This document shows positions 7,913 to 14,936 of a stretch of DNA of 48,032 bases, piece after piece. The DNA is from an uncultured Coprococcus sp. (GTDB lineage: Bacteria; Bacillota; Clostridia; Lachnospirales; Lachnospiraceae). Under the pieces are notes generated by a model. That model was not told the DNA's origin. It worked only from the letters and a program-made list of their open reading frames with translations, and ran no database searches. Location of the stretch: contig CAKQIY010000016.1 in the NCBI GenBank assembly GCA_934247115.1, forward strand, positions 1-48,032, written 5' to 3'. Positions within the stretch are counted from its first letter, which is position 1, and each line of letters begins with the position of its first letter. A program made the position numbers and the translations under genes.

Positions 7913-8479
7913 ATGAATATATGTATATACGGTGCATCAAGCAACGATATTGATCACTCTTATATAGAAAAAACCGAGTATCTCGGTCAGCAGCTTGCAA
8001 GGAGAGGGCACACCCTGGTCTACGGTGCCGGTGCCAACGGACTCATGGGCGCTGTGGCAAGAGGTGTTCACAGTGAGCACGGAACTATAATAGGTGTTAC
8101 CCCGTCATTCTTCAACGTCGATGGAATTCTGTTTGAAAATGTCACCGAACTTGTGACCACCGAGACCATGAGAGAAAGAAAACAGATCATGGAAGACAGG
8201 GCAGACGCCTTCATCGTGACGCCAGGCGGCATAGGCACACTGGAAGAGTTCTTCGAGATATTGACCCTTAAGCAGCTCGGCCGCCACGGCAAAGCCATAG
8301 TTATATACAACCAGAACGGCTTCTACGACCATCTTCTGTCCATGCTGAAGGAGACGGCAGACAAGGGCTTCATGACATCGGCCACCAACGATATATATAC
8401 GGTGATGGACGATGCCGATATAATTCTTGACTATCTGGAAAACTACAAGACAGACATAGGACGTGTCTTTAAGTTCTGA
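7913..8479 (+). CDS. LOG-family nucleotide phosphoribohydrolase (TIGR00730 type)
   Basis: A 188-residue Rossmann-like protein of the 'lysine decarboxylase-like' LOG family, which hydrolyses cytokinin-type or AMP-like 5'-monophosphates to base and ribose 5-phosphate. The motif PGGIGTLEE (about 101-109) is the family signature. GANGLMGAVARG (about 42-53) and the Arg-Lys pair in TMRERKQIM complete the usual active site. The start is ATG 7913, with GGAGG 8 bases upstream; a TTG 12 bases earlier overlaps that site and is unlikely. Its stop overlaps the convergent uridine phosphorylase gene by 11 bp. The substrate in a bacterium of this kind is unknown; nucleotide salvage fits the neighbour. Confidence 0.9.
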   Translation: MNICIYGASSNDIDHSYIEKTEYLGQQLARRGHTLVYGAGANGLMGAVARGVHSEHGTIIGVTPSFFNVDGILFENVTELVTTETMRERKQIMEDRADAFIVTPGGIGTLEEFFEILTLKQLGRHGKAIVIYNQNGFYDHLLSMLKETADKGFMTSATNDIYTVMDDADIILDYLENYKTDIGRVFKF

Positions 8480-9233
8480 TGAGCTTTCTTATAGCCTCTA
8501 CAGCCACCTGTATGGCCTTATCAGTGTCGTGCACCTCAGGGTTTGGAAGTCCTGCTGCTGCACGCTCCTGATTCGCCACCACAAGGAAACAGGCTCCCAC
8601 TCTCACTCGCAAAAACGAACCGACTATGAACAAAGCTGCAGACTCCATCTCAGAAGCCTTACAGCCCATACGCTTCCACGCTTCCCATTTATTCAGAAGT
8701 TCATATCCCACTGGCATGGACACAGGAGAATGCTGTCCATAGAACGAATCCTTGCTCTGGACCACGCCTGTATGGGCTGTTACATGGAGCTTTTCTGCTG
8801 CACCCCTGAGCGCATTCACCACATCTATATCCGCTATGGCCGGATACTCTATCGGTGCATATTCCTTCGATGTTCCTTCCATACGTATGGCACCCGTGGC
8901 AACCACCACATCTCCACCCACGACTTCAGTCTGCATTCCACCGCAGGTTCCAACTCTGATAAATGTGTGTGCCCCGGCATGTACCAGTTCCTGAAGTGCT
9001 ATCGCCGCCGATGGTCCACCTATACCAGTGGATGTCACACTGACCTTTTCACCATCCAGATATCCTGTATATGTGATAAACTCCCGGCTGTCAGCCACAA
9101 GCTGTGCATCATCCAGATATCTTGCTATAGCCGCGCACCTCTTTGGATCTCCCGGCAGAATAACGTATCTTCCTATCATATCCTCATTCACCTTGATGTG
9201 ATATTCCAACCCCTGTTCTGATTCATATACCAT
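8469..9233 (-). CDS. udp: Uridine phosphorylase
   Basis: A cytoplasmic nucleoside phosphorylase, family I: uridine + phosphate to uracil + ribose 1-phosphate. Seen motifs are VILPGDPKRC (about 24-33, phosphate site), STGIGGPSAAIALQEL (about 68-83), RVGTCGGMQ (about 93-101), the uracil-pocket segment near QSKDSFYGQ, and EMESAALF, whose Glu binds the ribose. The length of 254 matches the family. GTCAGGAGGTACTATT precedes ATG 9233. It converges with the LOG-family gene, overlapping 11 bp, with no space for an ordinary terminator between them. Purine nucleoside phosphorylase DeoD is the alternative, but the motifs favour Udp. Confidence 0.9.
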   Translation of the reverse strand: MVYESEQGLEYHIKVNEDMIGRYVILPGDPKRCAAIARYLDDAQLVADSREFITYTGYLDGEKVSVTSTGIGGPSAAIALQELVHAGAHTFIRVGTCGGMQTEVVGGDVVVATGAIRMEGTSKEYAPIEYPAIADIDVVNALRGAAEKLHVTAHTGVVQSKDSFYGQHSPVSMPVGYELLNKWEAWKRMGCKASEMESAALFIVGSFLRVRVGACFLVVANQERAAAGLPNPEVHDTDKAIQVAVEAIRKLIRT

Positions 9234-9270
9234 AATAGTACCTCCTGACTATTCCGTATTCTAAGCATAG

Positions 9271-9310
9271 AAAAAGCAGGCTCGCAGAAAAATATCTGCA
9301 GCCTGCTTTC
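9271..9310 (-). terminator. Terminator after the HPr-like genes
   Basis: On the minus strand GCAGGCTGCAG (from 9306 down) pairs with CTGCGAGCCTGC (to 9275), followed by TTTTT. It ends the transcript of the HPr-like gene at 9344-9577. Confidence 0.85.
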
Positions 9311-9343
9311 CTCTCTAAAAGCTTTCTTATGTATCTTACAAGA

Positions 9344-9577
9344 TCAGCACTTAAACTCATCAAGCTTTGCCTGAAGCTCTGGTGCCACTTCTCCATGAAA
9401 CTTTACCGTGAGTGGTTTTTCAAGATCCAAGCTGAACACACCTAAGATTGACTTCCCGTCTACGACATACTGAGCTGATGAAACGTCAACATCATGTGGA
9501 AACTGATTCAGGTATGCAACAAACTTCTTGATGTCATCCATAGTGTTCACTTTAGCTTTCATCTCTGTAATCTGCAT
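9344..9577 (-). CDS. HPr-like protein without the phosphorylatable histidine (Crh-like), paralogue 1
   Basis: A 77-residue protein with the HPr fold pattern. VDGKSILGVFSLDLEKPLTV (about 39-58) matches the HPr segment around Ser46 (KSIMGLMSL), with Ser43 at the HPr-kinase site. In HPr the loop after strand 1 holds G-x-H-A-R-P-A with His15; here it reads NTMDDIKKF, so EI-dependent phosphotransfer is not possible. This is the arrangement of Bacillus Crh, which lacks His15 and keeps Ser46, although the surrounding sequence is far from Crh. A regulatory role is inferred. AGGGGG precedes ATG 9577. It has its own strong promoter (9617-9646) and a second paralogue just upstream. Confidence 0.75.
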   Translation of the reverse strand: MQITEMKAKVNTMDDIKKFVAYLNQFPHDVDVSSAQYVVDGKSILGVFSLDLEKPLTVKFHGEVAPELQAKLDEFKC

Positions 9578-9616
9578 TGGCTGCGCCCCCTAATATATCT
9601 TAATATTTATAACGCT

Positions 9617-9646
9617 ATTCTATCACTCCATCATGAAGTGTGTCAA
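9617..9646 (-). promoter_or_regulatory. Strong promoter with an internal near-palindrome (HPr-like paralogue 1)
   Basis: On the minus strand TTGACA (9641-9646), an 18-bp spacer and TAGAAT (9617-9622). The spacer is filled by a near-palindrome, CACTTCATGATGGAGTG on the minus strand (9624-9640), well placed for a repressor. Confidence 0.7.
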
Positions 9647-9695
9647 TGCATACTCCCCACGAATTGGCTATGGAAATTATTGTATTTTTGTCGCT

Positions 9696-9941
9696 TTATG
9701 CAGCCAGCATAAATGGCTGTAATGTACTTATAAAAGATTCTGTAGCTCCATCATAGAACTTGACTGTAAGCTCCTGATCAAGTCCAAGACTGAAAACTCC
9801 AAGGATTGACTTGCCATCTACAAGATAATTCTGGTTAGTTGAATATACATCAACATCCCCATCATACTTTCTCATTGTCTCTACAAACTGTCTGACCTGC
9901 TCCACTGAATTAAGCTTTACCTTGATATCTGTTGATTCCAT
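9696..9941 (-). CDS. HPr-like protein without the phosphorylatable histidine (Crh-like), paralogue 2
   Basis: An 81-residue paralogue of the previous gene with no histidine at all. It shares VDGKSILGVFSL (about 41-52, Ser45 at the HPr-kinase position) and ends with a hydrophobic tail PFMLAA. The His15 loop is replaced by NSVEQVRQF. The start is ATG 9941, because GGAGG lies 8 bases upstream and overlaps an earlier in-frame ATG at 9956. It is separated from paralogue 1 by 118 bp that contain a promoter, so the two can be controlled separately. It has its own promoter at 9980-10008 with a perfect palindrome beside it. Confidence 0.75.
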   Translation of the reverse strand: MESTDIKVKLNSVEQVRQFVETMRKYDGDVDVYSTNQNYLVDGKSILGVFSLGLDQELTVKFYDGATESFISTLQPFMLAA

Positions 9942-9979
9942 GATAATTACCTCCATTCCTGTCCGTAATCAATGTTCAA

Positions 9980-10008
9980 TTTATACTACTTTCTGGAATA
10001 ATTTGCAA
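9980..10008 (-). promoter_or_regulatory. Promoter of HPr-like paralogue 2
   Basis: On the minus strand TTGCAA (10003-10008), a 17-bp spacer and TATAAA (9980-9985). Confidence 0.55.
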
Positions 10009-10009
10009 A

Positions 10010-10031
10010 TTACATTTTTGTAAAAATGTAA
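10010..10031. promoter_or_regulatory. 22-bp palindrome, possible operator
   Basis: TTACATTTTT and AAAAATGTAA are perfect 10-base arms around a GT centre. The palindrome abuts the -35 box of the promoter at 9980-10008, a position typical of an operator or activator site. It has no T-run arrangement expected of a terminator for a nearby gene. Confidence 0.5.
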
Positions 10032-10184
10032 ACCTTTTTGTGCAATCAGCTTGTTTTTCTTAACCAAAACGTCCATTTATCCTTTCTTTTTGGTTATATT
10101 GCTTAATTAAGGCAGTGTTTTTTTACAAATGCGTCTCTTGTCGCGAACTGGCAGCACGGAAATTTTTGTATAAATTTTATCTTC

Positions 10185-10213
10185 TTGACTGCACAATTCT
10201 ATACATTTAGAAT
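10185..10213 (+). promoter_or_regulatory. Promoter of the ABC-F gene
   Basis: TTGACT (10185-10190), a 17-bp spacer and TAGAAT (10208-10213), about 50-60 bp before the coding start. Confidence 0.65.
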
Positions 10214-10265
10214 ATTACATAATATCGCAACGGATGCGTATACATTTACGAAAGGATAACCGGGA

Positions 10266-12113
10266 TTGTCCGGTATGACTATGAACCTACTAACTATTAA
10301 GAATTTTTCCAAAGCATATACAGATAAGGTACTGTTCGATGGGGCGGACTTCTCTGTGAATTCCGGGGAGAAGATCGGTGTGATCGGTGTGAACGGAACA
10401 GGCAAATCCACACTGCTCAAGATCATAGCAGGAATAGACCAGTGCGATTCAGGACAGTTATCCAAGGGCAGCAATGTCGTTATCAGGTATCTTCCACAGT
10501 CGCCTGACTTCACCGATGAGGTCAGCATATACGACTATGTCATCACGGCCAATGTTGACGATGAAAACCAATGGAGCATAGAAGGAGATGCCAAAGCATT
10601 TCTCCACAGGCTGGGTTTTGACGACACCAGTCTCAAGGTCAACACATTGTCTGGTGGTCAGCGCAAGAAAGTGGCTTTGGCCGCTGCCCTCCTGTCAAGC
10701 TGTGATATTCTGGTCCTTGATGAGCCGACCAACCACCTTGACAATGACATGACAGAATATCTGGAGGATTACCTTGGAAGCTATAAAGGAGCACTCGTCA
10801 TGGTCACACATGACAGATATTTCCTCGACAAAGTCTGCAACCGCATTGTGGAGATCGACAAAGGAAAGACATACAACTACTCAACCAACTACGAAGGGTA
10901 TCTTATGCTCAAGGCCGAGAGGGAGAGTATCGCTCTGGCAACCCAGAACAAGCATCAGAACATACTGCGCAAAGAGATCGCATGGATGCAGAGGGGAGCA
11001 AGAGCCCGCAGCACCAAGCAGAAGGCGCACATACAGCGTTACGAGAAGCTGGCAAGTGAGGAGCTTATCAAGGAAACCCAGTCCGTCACCATGAGTTCCA
11101 TCGCCAGCCGCCTCGGCAACAAGACTATTGAGCTGTCCCACATCGGCAAGACATGGCCGGGAAGAACCGTTCCGGTGATAAATGACTTCTCTTACAATTT
11201 CCTGCGCACTGACAGAATAGGCGTAGTCGGGCCAAATGGCTGCGGCAAGACAACCCTGATGAAGCTCATAACCGGCGTGACCAAACCGGATCAGGGTACC
11301 ATCGACATCGGCGAAACCATCCGCATCGGCTATTTTTCACAGGAGAACGAAGCTCTGGATCCGAACATGAAGGTGCTGGATTACGTCAAAGAAACTGCAG
11401 AATACATCCAGACCACCGAAGGCCTCATGTCTGCATCCACGATGTGCGAGCGTTTTCTGTTCGATGGCACACTTCAGCATCAGCGCATAGAGAAGCTTTC
11501 AGGAGGAGAAAAAAGGAGACTCTACCTTCTCAAGATACTTGTTTCCTCTCCAAATGTACTTATTCTTGACGAGCCGACTAATGACCTGGACATATCTACG
11601 CTATGTATACTTGAGGATTATCTTGACTCATTCCAGGGCATATTGATAGTCGTATCCCATGACAGATATTTCCTCGACAGAGTAGTTCGAAAGCTTCTGG
11701 TATTCGATGGTCACGGCGGCATATCCCAGTTCGAGGGTGGATACACGGATTACTATATGACCCACGGATCATTTGCCAACAGTACAGCGGGACAGGACAA
11801 GTCTGACCAGGACAGTGCCAGTAGAAATTCCTGCACTTCGGAACAGAAATCAACATCCGCATCCACCAGAAAACCTTCTCCGAAGAAAAAATTCTCTTAC
11901 AAAGAGCAGCGGGAGTACGACACCATAGAGGACGACATTGCCGCAAAGGAAGCAGAGATAGAACAGACAGACGCAGACATCAGTGCAGCCGCATCAGACT
12001 TTGTGAAGCTTGGCAAACTCACAGCCCGTAAAACCGAACTTGAGGCGCAGCTTGACGAACTTCTTGAACGATATGTATATCTCACTGAGCTTGCTGAGTC
12101 ATTTGAAAAATAG
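10266..12113 (+). CDS. ABC-F ATPase (Uup/YfmR-like)
   Basis: A soluble tandem-ATPase translation factor of about 610 residues. Domain 1 has Walker A GVNGTGKST (about 43-51), signature LSGGQRKK and Walker B VLDEPTNHLD. Domain 2 has GPNGCGKTT, LSGGEKRR and LDEPTNDLD. A linker with QRGARARSTKQ lies between. The C-terminus (about 540-615) is a charged coiled coil, as in Uup and YfmR, which help at stalled or proline-rich translation. A 40-residue Ser/Gln/Thr-rich linker precedes it. The start is uncertain: AAAGGAT is best spaced for TTG 10266; ATG 10275 and ATG 10281 are in frame, and 10281 begins at the usual family N-terminus. A small hairpin, ACCGG/CCGGT, spans 10259-10274. An antibiotic-resistance role is possible but not supported. 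Confidence 0.9.
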   Translation: MSGMTMNLLTIKNFSKAYTDKVLFDGADFSVNSGEKIGVIGVNGTGKSTLLKIIAGIDQCDSGQLSKGSNVVIRYLPQSPDFTDEVSIYDYVITANVDDENQWSIEGDAKAFLHRLGFDDTSLKVNTLSGGQRKKVALAAALLSSCDILVLDEPTNHLDNDMTEYLEDYLGSYKGALVMVTHDRYFLDKVCNRIVEIDKGKTYNYSTNYEGYLMLKAERESIALATQNKHQNILRKEIAWMQRGARARSTKQKAHIQRYEKLASEELIKETQSVTMSSIASRLGNKTIELSHIGKTWPGRTVPVINDFSYNFLRTDRIGVVGPNGCGKTTLMKLITGVTKPDQGTIDIGETIRIGYFSQENEALDPNMKVLDYVKETAEYIQTTEGLMSASTMCERFLFDGTLQHQRIEKLSGGEKRRLYLLKILVSSPNVLILDEPTNDLDISTLCILEDYLDSFQGILIVVSHDRYFLDRVVRKLLVFDGHGGISQFEGGYTDYYMTHGSFANSTAGQDKSDQDSASRNSCTSEQKSTSASTRKPSPKKKFSYKEQREYDTIEDDIAAKEAEIEQTDADISAAASDFVKLGKLTARKTELEAQLDELLERYVYLTELAESFEK

Positions 12114-12130
12114 AAAAAACGTTATACATG

Positions 12131-12169
12131 AAAAGGAGATATTGCACATCGCAGGCAATATCTCCTTTT
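12131..12169. terminator. Bidirectional terminator
   Basis: A perfect 15-bp stem, 12131-12145 with 12155-12169, starts with AAAA and ends with TTTT. It serves both the ABC-F gene (+) and the DUF6472-like gene (-), whose stop codon lies directly beside it. Confidence 0.9.
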
Positions 12170-12346
12170 CTACATCTGATGTCTGACGATCTTATACTCG
12201 TCATCGAGCTGGAAATATGGGCAATTGTCATATCCTCTCGCTATAAATCTGGCGAAATCATCCTCATCCATATTGACCAGACACTCATAGAAATCGTCCT
12301 CTTCATCGTACACATAATGTGCACACATATCACAATTCGACGCCAT
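12170..12346 (-). CDS. Small four-cysteine protein (DUF6472-like)
   Basis: A 58-residue protein beginning MASNCDMCAHYVYDEEDDFY. Cysteines occur as CDMC at 5-8, one at about 22 and one at about 42 (NCPYF), a likely zinc or iron site. The acidic middle and the NCPYFQLDDEY ending match small conserved proteins of Lachnospiraceae that I recall as DUF6472; function is unknown. The start is ATG 12346, with GGAGG 7 bases upstream. Earlier in-frame ATGs at 12382 and 12370 have no binding site. Confidence 0.75.
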   Translation of the reverse strand: MASNCDMCAHYVYDEEDDFYECLVNMDEDDFARFIARGYDNCPYFQLDDEYKIVRHQM

Positions 12347-12413
12347 ATACGTCCTCCTTCCTGCACTCATTATACACACCATTATGTATTTTTGGCTAGT
12401 AATAATATGTCAA

Positions 12414-12442
12414 TTGTGTTATTATTGAGGGAAGTATATTAG
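12414..12442 (+). promoter_or_regulatory. Promoter of the transglutaminase-like membrane protein gene
   Basis: TTGTGT (12414-12419), a 17-bp spacer and TATTAG (12437-12442), about 35 bp before the start codon. Confidence 0.45.
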
Positions 12443-12476
12443 GGATTACTGAAACGAAAAGGAGAGTGTTTCTACA

Positions 12477-13751
12477 ATGAAGAAGAGATTATACGCACTA
12501 TTGCTTTCTCTGGTATTCATCCTGTCTTTTGCCCCGGCAGCTTTTGCCGCAGATACAGCTACAGACGAAAGTGAGAGCAGCGACTCCGGCACGATCAACG
12601 GCAGAACTTACTTCTATGATCAGTTTGATAACAGTGCCTACAGAACGGTTTATAATCAGATCAACGATGCAGCAATCAAGTTCCACAACTCAGATGTGAC
12701 TGCAGCCTACCAGGATGGAGGCTACTACACAGCATTTGTTCTGTCCGTAAGCAATAAGGACTGGGAAGTTATCGGGGACACGGGAATGCAGCAGGTTGTG
12801 AATTCTGTATTGGCCGATCATCCTGAATATTTCTGGATGTCCAGCGATTACATATGCAGGCAGGAAAGCTCAGGTGAATTGAGATACACATCTCTCACCA
12901 TTGAATGCTACGATCTGTATGCTAATGGAAGCACACGTTCTGTATATAAGAATAATCTTGACCTTTCGATAAAAAATTATGCGGCAGCACTTGACGAGAA
13001 GGCTACCGATTACGAGAAGGTATATCTTATCCACAATGCGATCATTAACAAGACCTATTATGCGGCAGATATTACCGCTCCTGCCAAAGACAACATATAT
13101 GCATACACTGCAGACGGAGTATTCAACTCCAAGTATCAGTCAGCCGTGACATACGGCTATGCCAAGGCATTCAAGGCTATCATGGACTATGTGGATGTTC
13201 CATGCATCTACATAGAGGGCCAGAATTCAGACCTTCTGGATGATTCTACTGATACACAGAAGAAGCTTCGCGAGAATGAATATATCAACAACTGCGCATG
13301 GAACGCAGTATACCTCGGAGGTGAATGGTATCTCATCAACATCGGACTTGACGATCCTATCACCACAACAGGAAAGGAGGCCCTGTCATATAAGTATTTC
13401 AACATCACTGACGAGCAGGCAGCCAACCTTACCGCTATACCTTCCCGTGTTCCAGGTATTCCGGAATGCACAGGAACCAAGTACTGTCTCACAAAGGTTC
13501 AGGCCGACCTTGAGGCCGACGGACTTTGGGAGAAATCAAGCTACAATTTTTTTGATAAGATACTGGACAAATATGGTTTGTCGGTGGTTCTCATAAGTAT
13601 CGGTGTTATACTTCTTCTCGTTGTAGTACTCATCAAGAGCATACACAAGAAGAACAAAATTAAGAAAAAGGAAAAAGTCAAGAAAACGAAGACCACCATA
13701 GTTGACAATTCCGAGCTTGACGCGGAACTCAGAAAGCCCCCTATCTCATAA
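12477..13751 (+). CDS. Exported, C-terminally membrane-anchored transglutaminase-like protein without catalytic residues
   Basis: A 424-residue protein with a signal peptide (about 1-25, cleavage after AFA), an extracellular region, a transglutaminase-core-like domain (about 175-295), a membrane helix (about 367-387) and a Lys-rich cytoplasmic tail. The domain is recognised from YEKVYLIHNAI, AVTYGYAKAFKAIMDYVDVPC and CAWNAVYLGGEWYLINIGLDDP. In active relatives these read A-V-C-x-G-Y-A, H-A-W-N and W-Y-x-V-D-x-T-W-D-D-P. Here Cys is Thr225, His is Cys273 and Asp is Asn288, so all three catalytic positions are changed. A binding or structural role at the cell surface is inferred. The start has AAAGGAG upstream. 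It stands alone between two terminators. Confidence 0.8.
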   Translation: MKKRLYALLLSLVFILSFAPAAFAADTATDESESSDSGTINGRTYFYDQFDNSAYRTVYNQINDAAIKFHNSDVTAAYQDGGYYTAFVLSVSNKDWEVIGDTGMQQVVNSVLADHPEYFWMSSDYICRQESSGELRYTSLTIECYDLYANGSTRSVYKNNLDLSIKNYAAALDEKATDYEKVYLIHNAIINKTYYAADITAPAKDNIYAYTADGVFNSKYQSAVTYGYAKAFKAIMDYVDVPCIYIEGQNSDLLDDSTDTQKKLRENEYINNCAWNAVYLGGEWYLINIGLDDPITTTGKEALSYKYFNITDEQAANLTAIPSRVPGIPECTGTKYCLTKVQADLEADGLWEKSSYNFFDKILDKYGLSVVLISIGVILLLVVVLIKSIHKKNKIKKKEKVKKTKTTIVDNSELDAELRKPPIS

Positions 13752-13777
13752 GATGTCGGGAATTACGTAACAAACAC

Positions 13778-13851
13778 AAAAAGAAGTGAATGTCATTGGA
13801 ATGTGTACCGGATTACAGATACACATCTCACACTACATTCACTTCTTTTTT
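13778..13851. terminator. Bidirectional terminator with a long stem
   Basis: The outer stem 13778-13792 (AAAAAGAAGTGAATG) pairs perfectly with 13836-13850. An inner stem, ATGTGTA with TACACAT, lies between. It separates two convergent genes. Confidence 0.85.
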
Positions 13852-13852
13852 G

Positions 13853-14755
13853 TTAATTCACATCCACTGTTATCTTCTTGGTAGATGTATTGCCCGCCCA
13901 GTCGCTGACAGTCAGTGTCACATCCACAACTCCGGTCTTGCTCGTATCAACCTCCGGGGAAGCCTTAAGCTTGCCCTGGATATCCGGATCTTCATCAGTC
14001 ACACTGTAGTAGTCTGTCCAATTGATCTCGGAACCAACCGTGACTTCTATCGTGTCCGGACCGCTTATATATGGCGATACATCGTCAACTATATTTATCT
14101 TTCCCTTTTTGGTTTTGGACATCTTACCTCGCACAACCTTATATCTGACTGTGTACTCTCCCAGCTCATCAGGTTCAAATTCTGCATTGTCATATACAAG
14201 CTTTGCCTTGCTGCTGCCCGCTGCGAAATAATTATTTATATCGAACACATCACCCACATTGTAGTCCGTCTGAATCTGGTGTGATCTCAGCATGGAAGCT
14301 CTCATTATCAGAGTGATGATCAGAGCAAGTACCAGTCCAAGAACAACAGCAGCTCCCATCACCTTGACCGGATCAAGTGCATATCCACCCTTCTTATTGC
14401 CACCGGAGGTCTTTGAACCAGGCTTTTTCGACGACGGTCTCTGTGCTCCATGCCTGTCTGCGTCCGTTCTACGCTGCCGGGCTCCGGAAGCTCCCGCAGC
14501 CCGGCGCGAAGTACCTGTACTGCTATGTGCCTGTCTGTTCGGCGCAGTCTTATTCTGTGACGATGTTCTTCCGGCATCCAGCGGTCGTCCCGTACTCGTT
14601 CTGCTTCTCTCCTGAGCTGTGGCACTTTTGGGTCTGCTGGCAGCCGCTCTTGACGCAGATCCAGTTGATCCGGATCTCTTTGCCGTGCTCACAGTACCCC
14701 TTCCCGGATTCGACTTTGATCCTCCTTTTGGAGTTTTGTTATCTTTATATTCCAA
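13853..14755 (-). CDS. Single-pass membrane protein: basic low-complexity cytoplasmic half, extracellular Ig-like domains; TTG start
   Basis: A 300-residue protein of unknown function. Residues 1-125 are rich in Ser, Arg, Ala, Gly and Lys and likely disordered. One helix follows (VMGAAVVLGLVLALIITLIM), and then an extracellular part of about 150 residues with two beta domains. The last (DDVSPYISGPDTIEVTVGS to VSDWAGNTSTKKITV) resembles DUF5011/HYR-type Ig-like repeats found in surface proteins. The start is read as TTG 14755, since GGGAGG sits exactly 8 bases before it and no ATG is so placed; the in-frame ATG at 14812 lacks a binding site and would overlap the upstream region. No signal peptide, so topology is N-in. 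It converges with the previous gene across a shared terminator. Confidence 0.7.
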   Translation of the reverse strand: MEYKDNKTPKGGSKSNPGRGTVSTAKRSGSTGSASRAAASRPKSATAQERSRTSTGRPLDAGRTSSQNKTAPNRQAHSSTGTSRRAAGASGARQRRTDADRHGAQRPSSKKPGSKTSGGNKKGGYALDPVKVMGAAVVLGLVLALIITLIMRASMLRSHQIQTDYNVGDVFDINNYFAAGSSKAKLVYDNAEFEPDELGEYTVRYKVVRGKMSKTKKGKINIVDDVSPYISGPDTIEVTVGSEINWTDYYSVTDEDPDIQGKLKASPEVDTSKTGVVDVTLTVSDWAGNTSTKKITVDVN

Positions 14756-14874
14756 TGTATGTACCTCCCATTTCCCTTGCATTTGTTGCACGCCGCGTAT
14801 GTCTATCCCCAATTCTCCAGCATGCTATCTTATCTATTATACATAATATTTTACAGCCATACAATCATTTCACA

Positions 14875-14903
14875 TTGCAATAGTTGCGAATAAGTGAGAT
14901 AAT
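14875..14903 (+). promoter_or_regulatory. Promoter of the citrate synthase-like gene
   Basis: TTGCAA (14875-14880), a 17-bp spacer and GATAAT (14898-14903), about 35 bp before the start codon. Confidence 0.5.
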
Positions 14904-14936
14904 TCAGTGAAGAGTTACCTGAAAGGAGTATTATAT

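Larger units (their letters stand above)
9942..10265. other. Divergent intergenic region, HPr-like / ABC-F
   Basis: Besides the promoters and the palindrome, it holds a 9-bp inverted repeat, TAACCAAAA (10061-10069) with TTTTGGTTA (10088-10096), of unknown role, and an AT-rich stretch. No gene was found. Confidence 0.6.
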
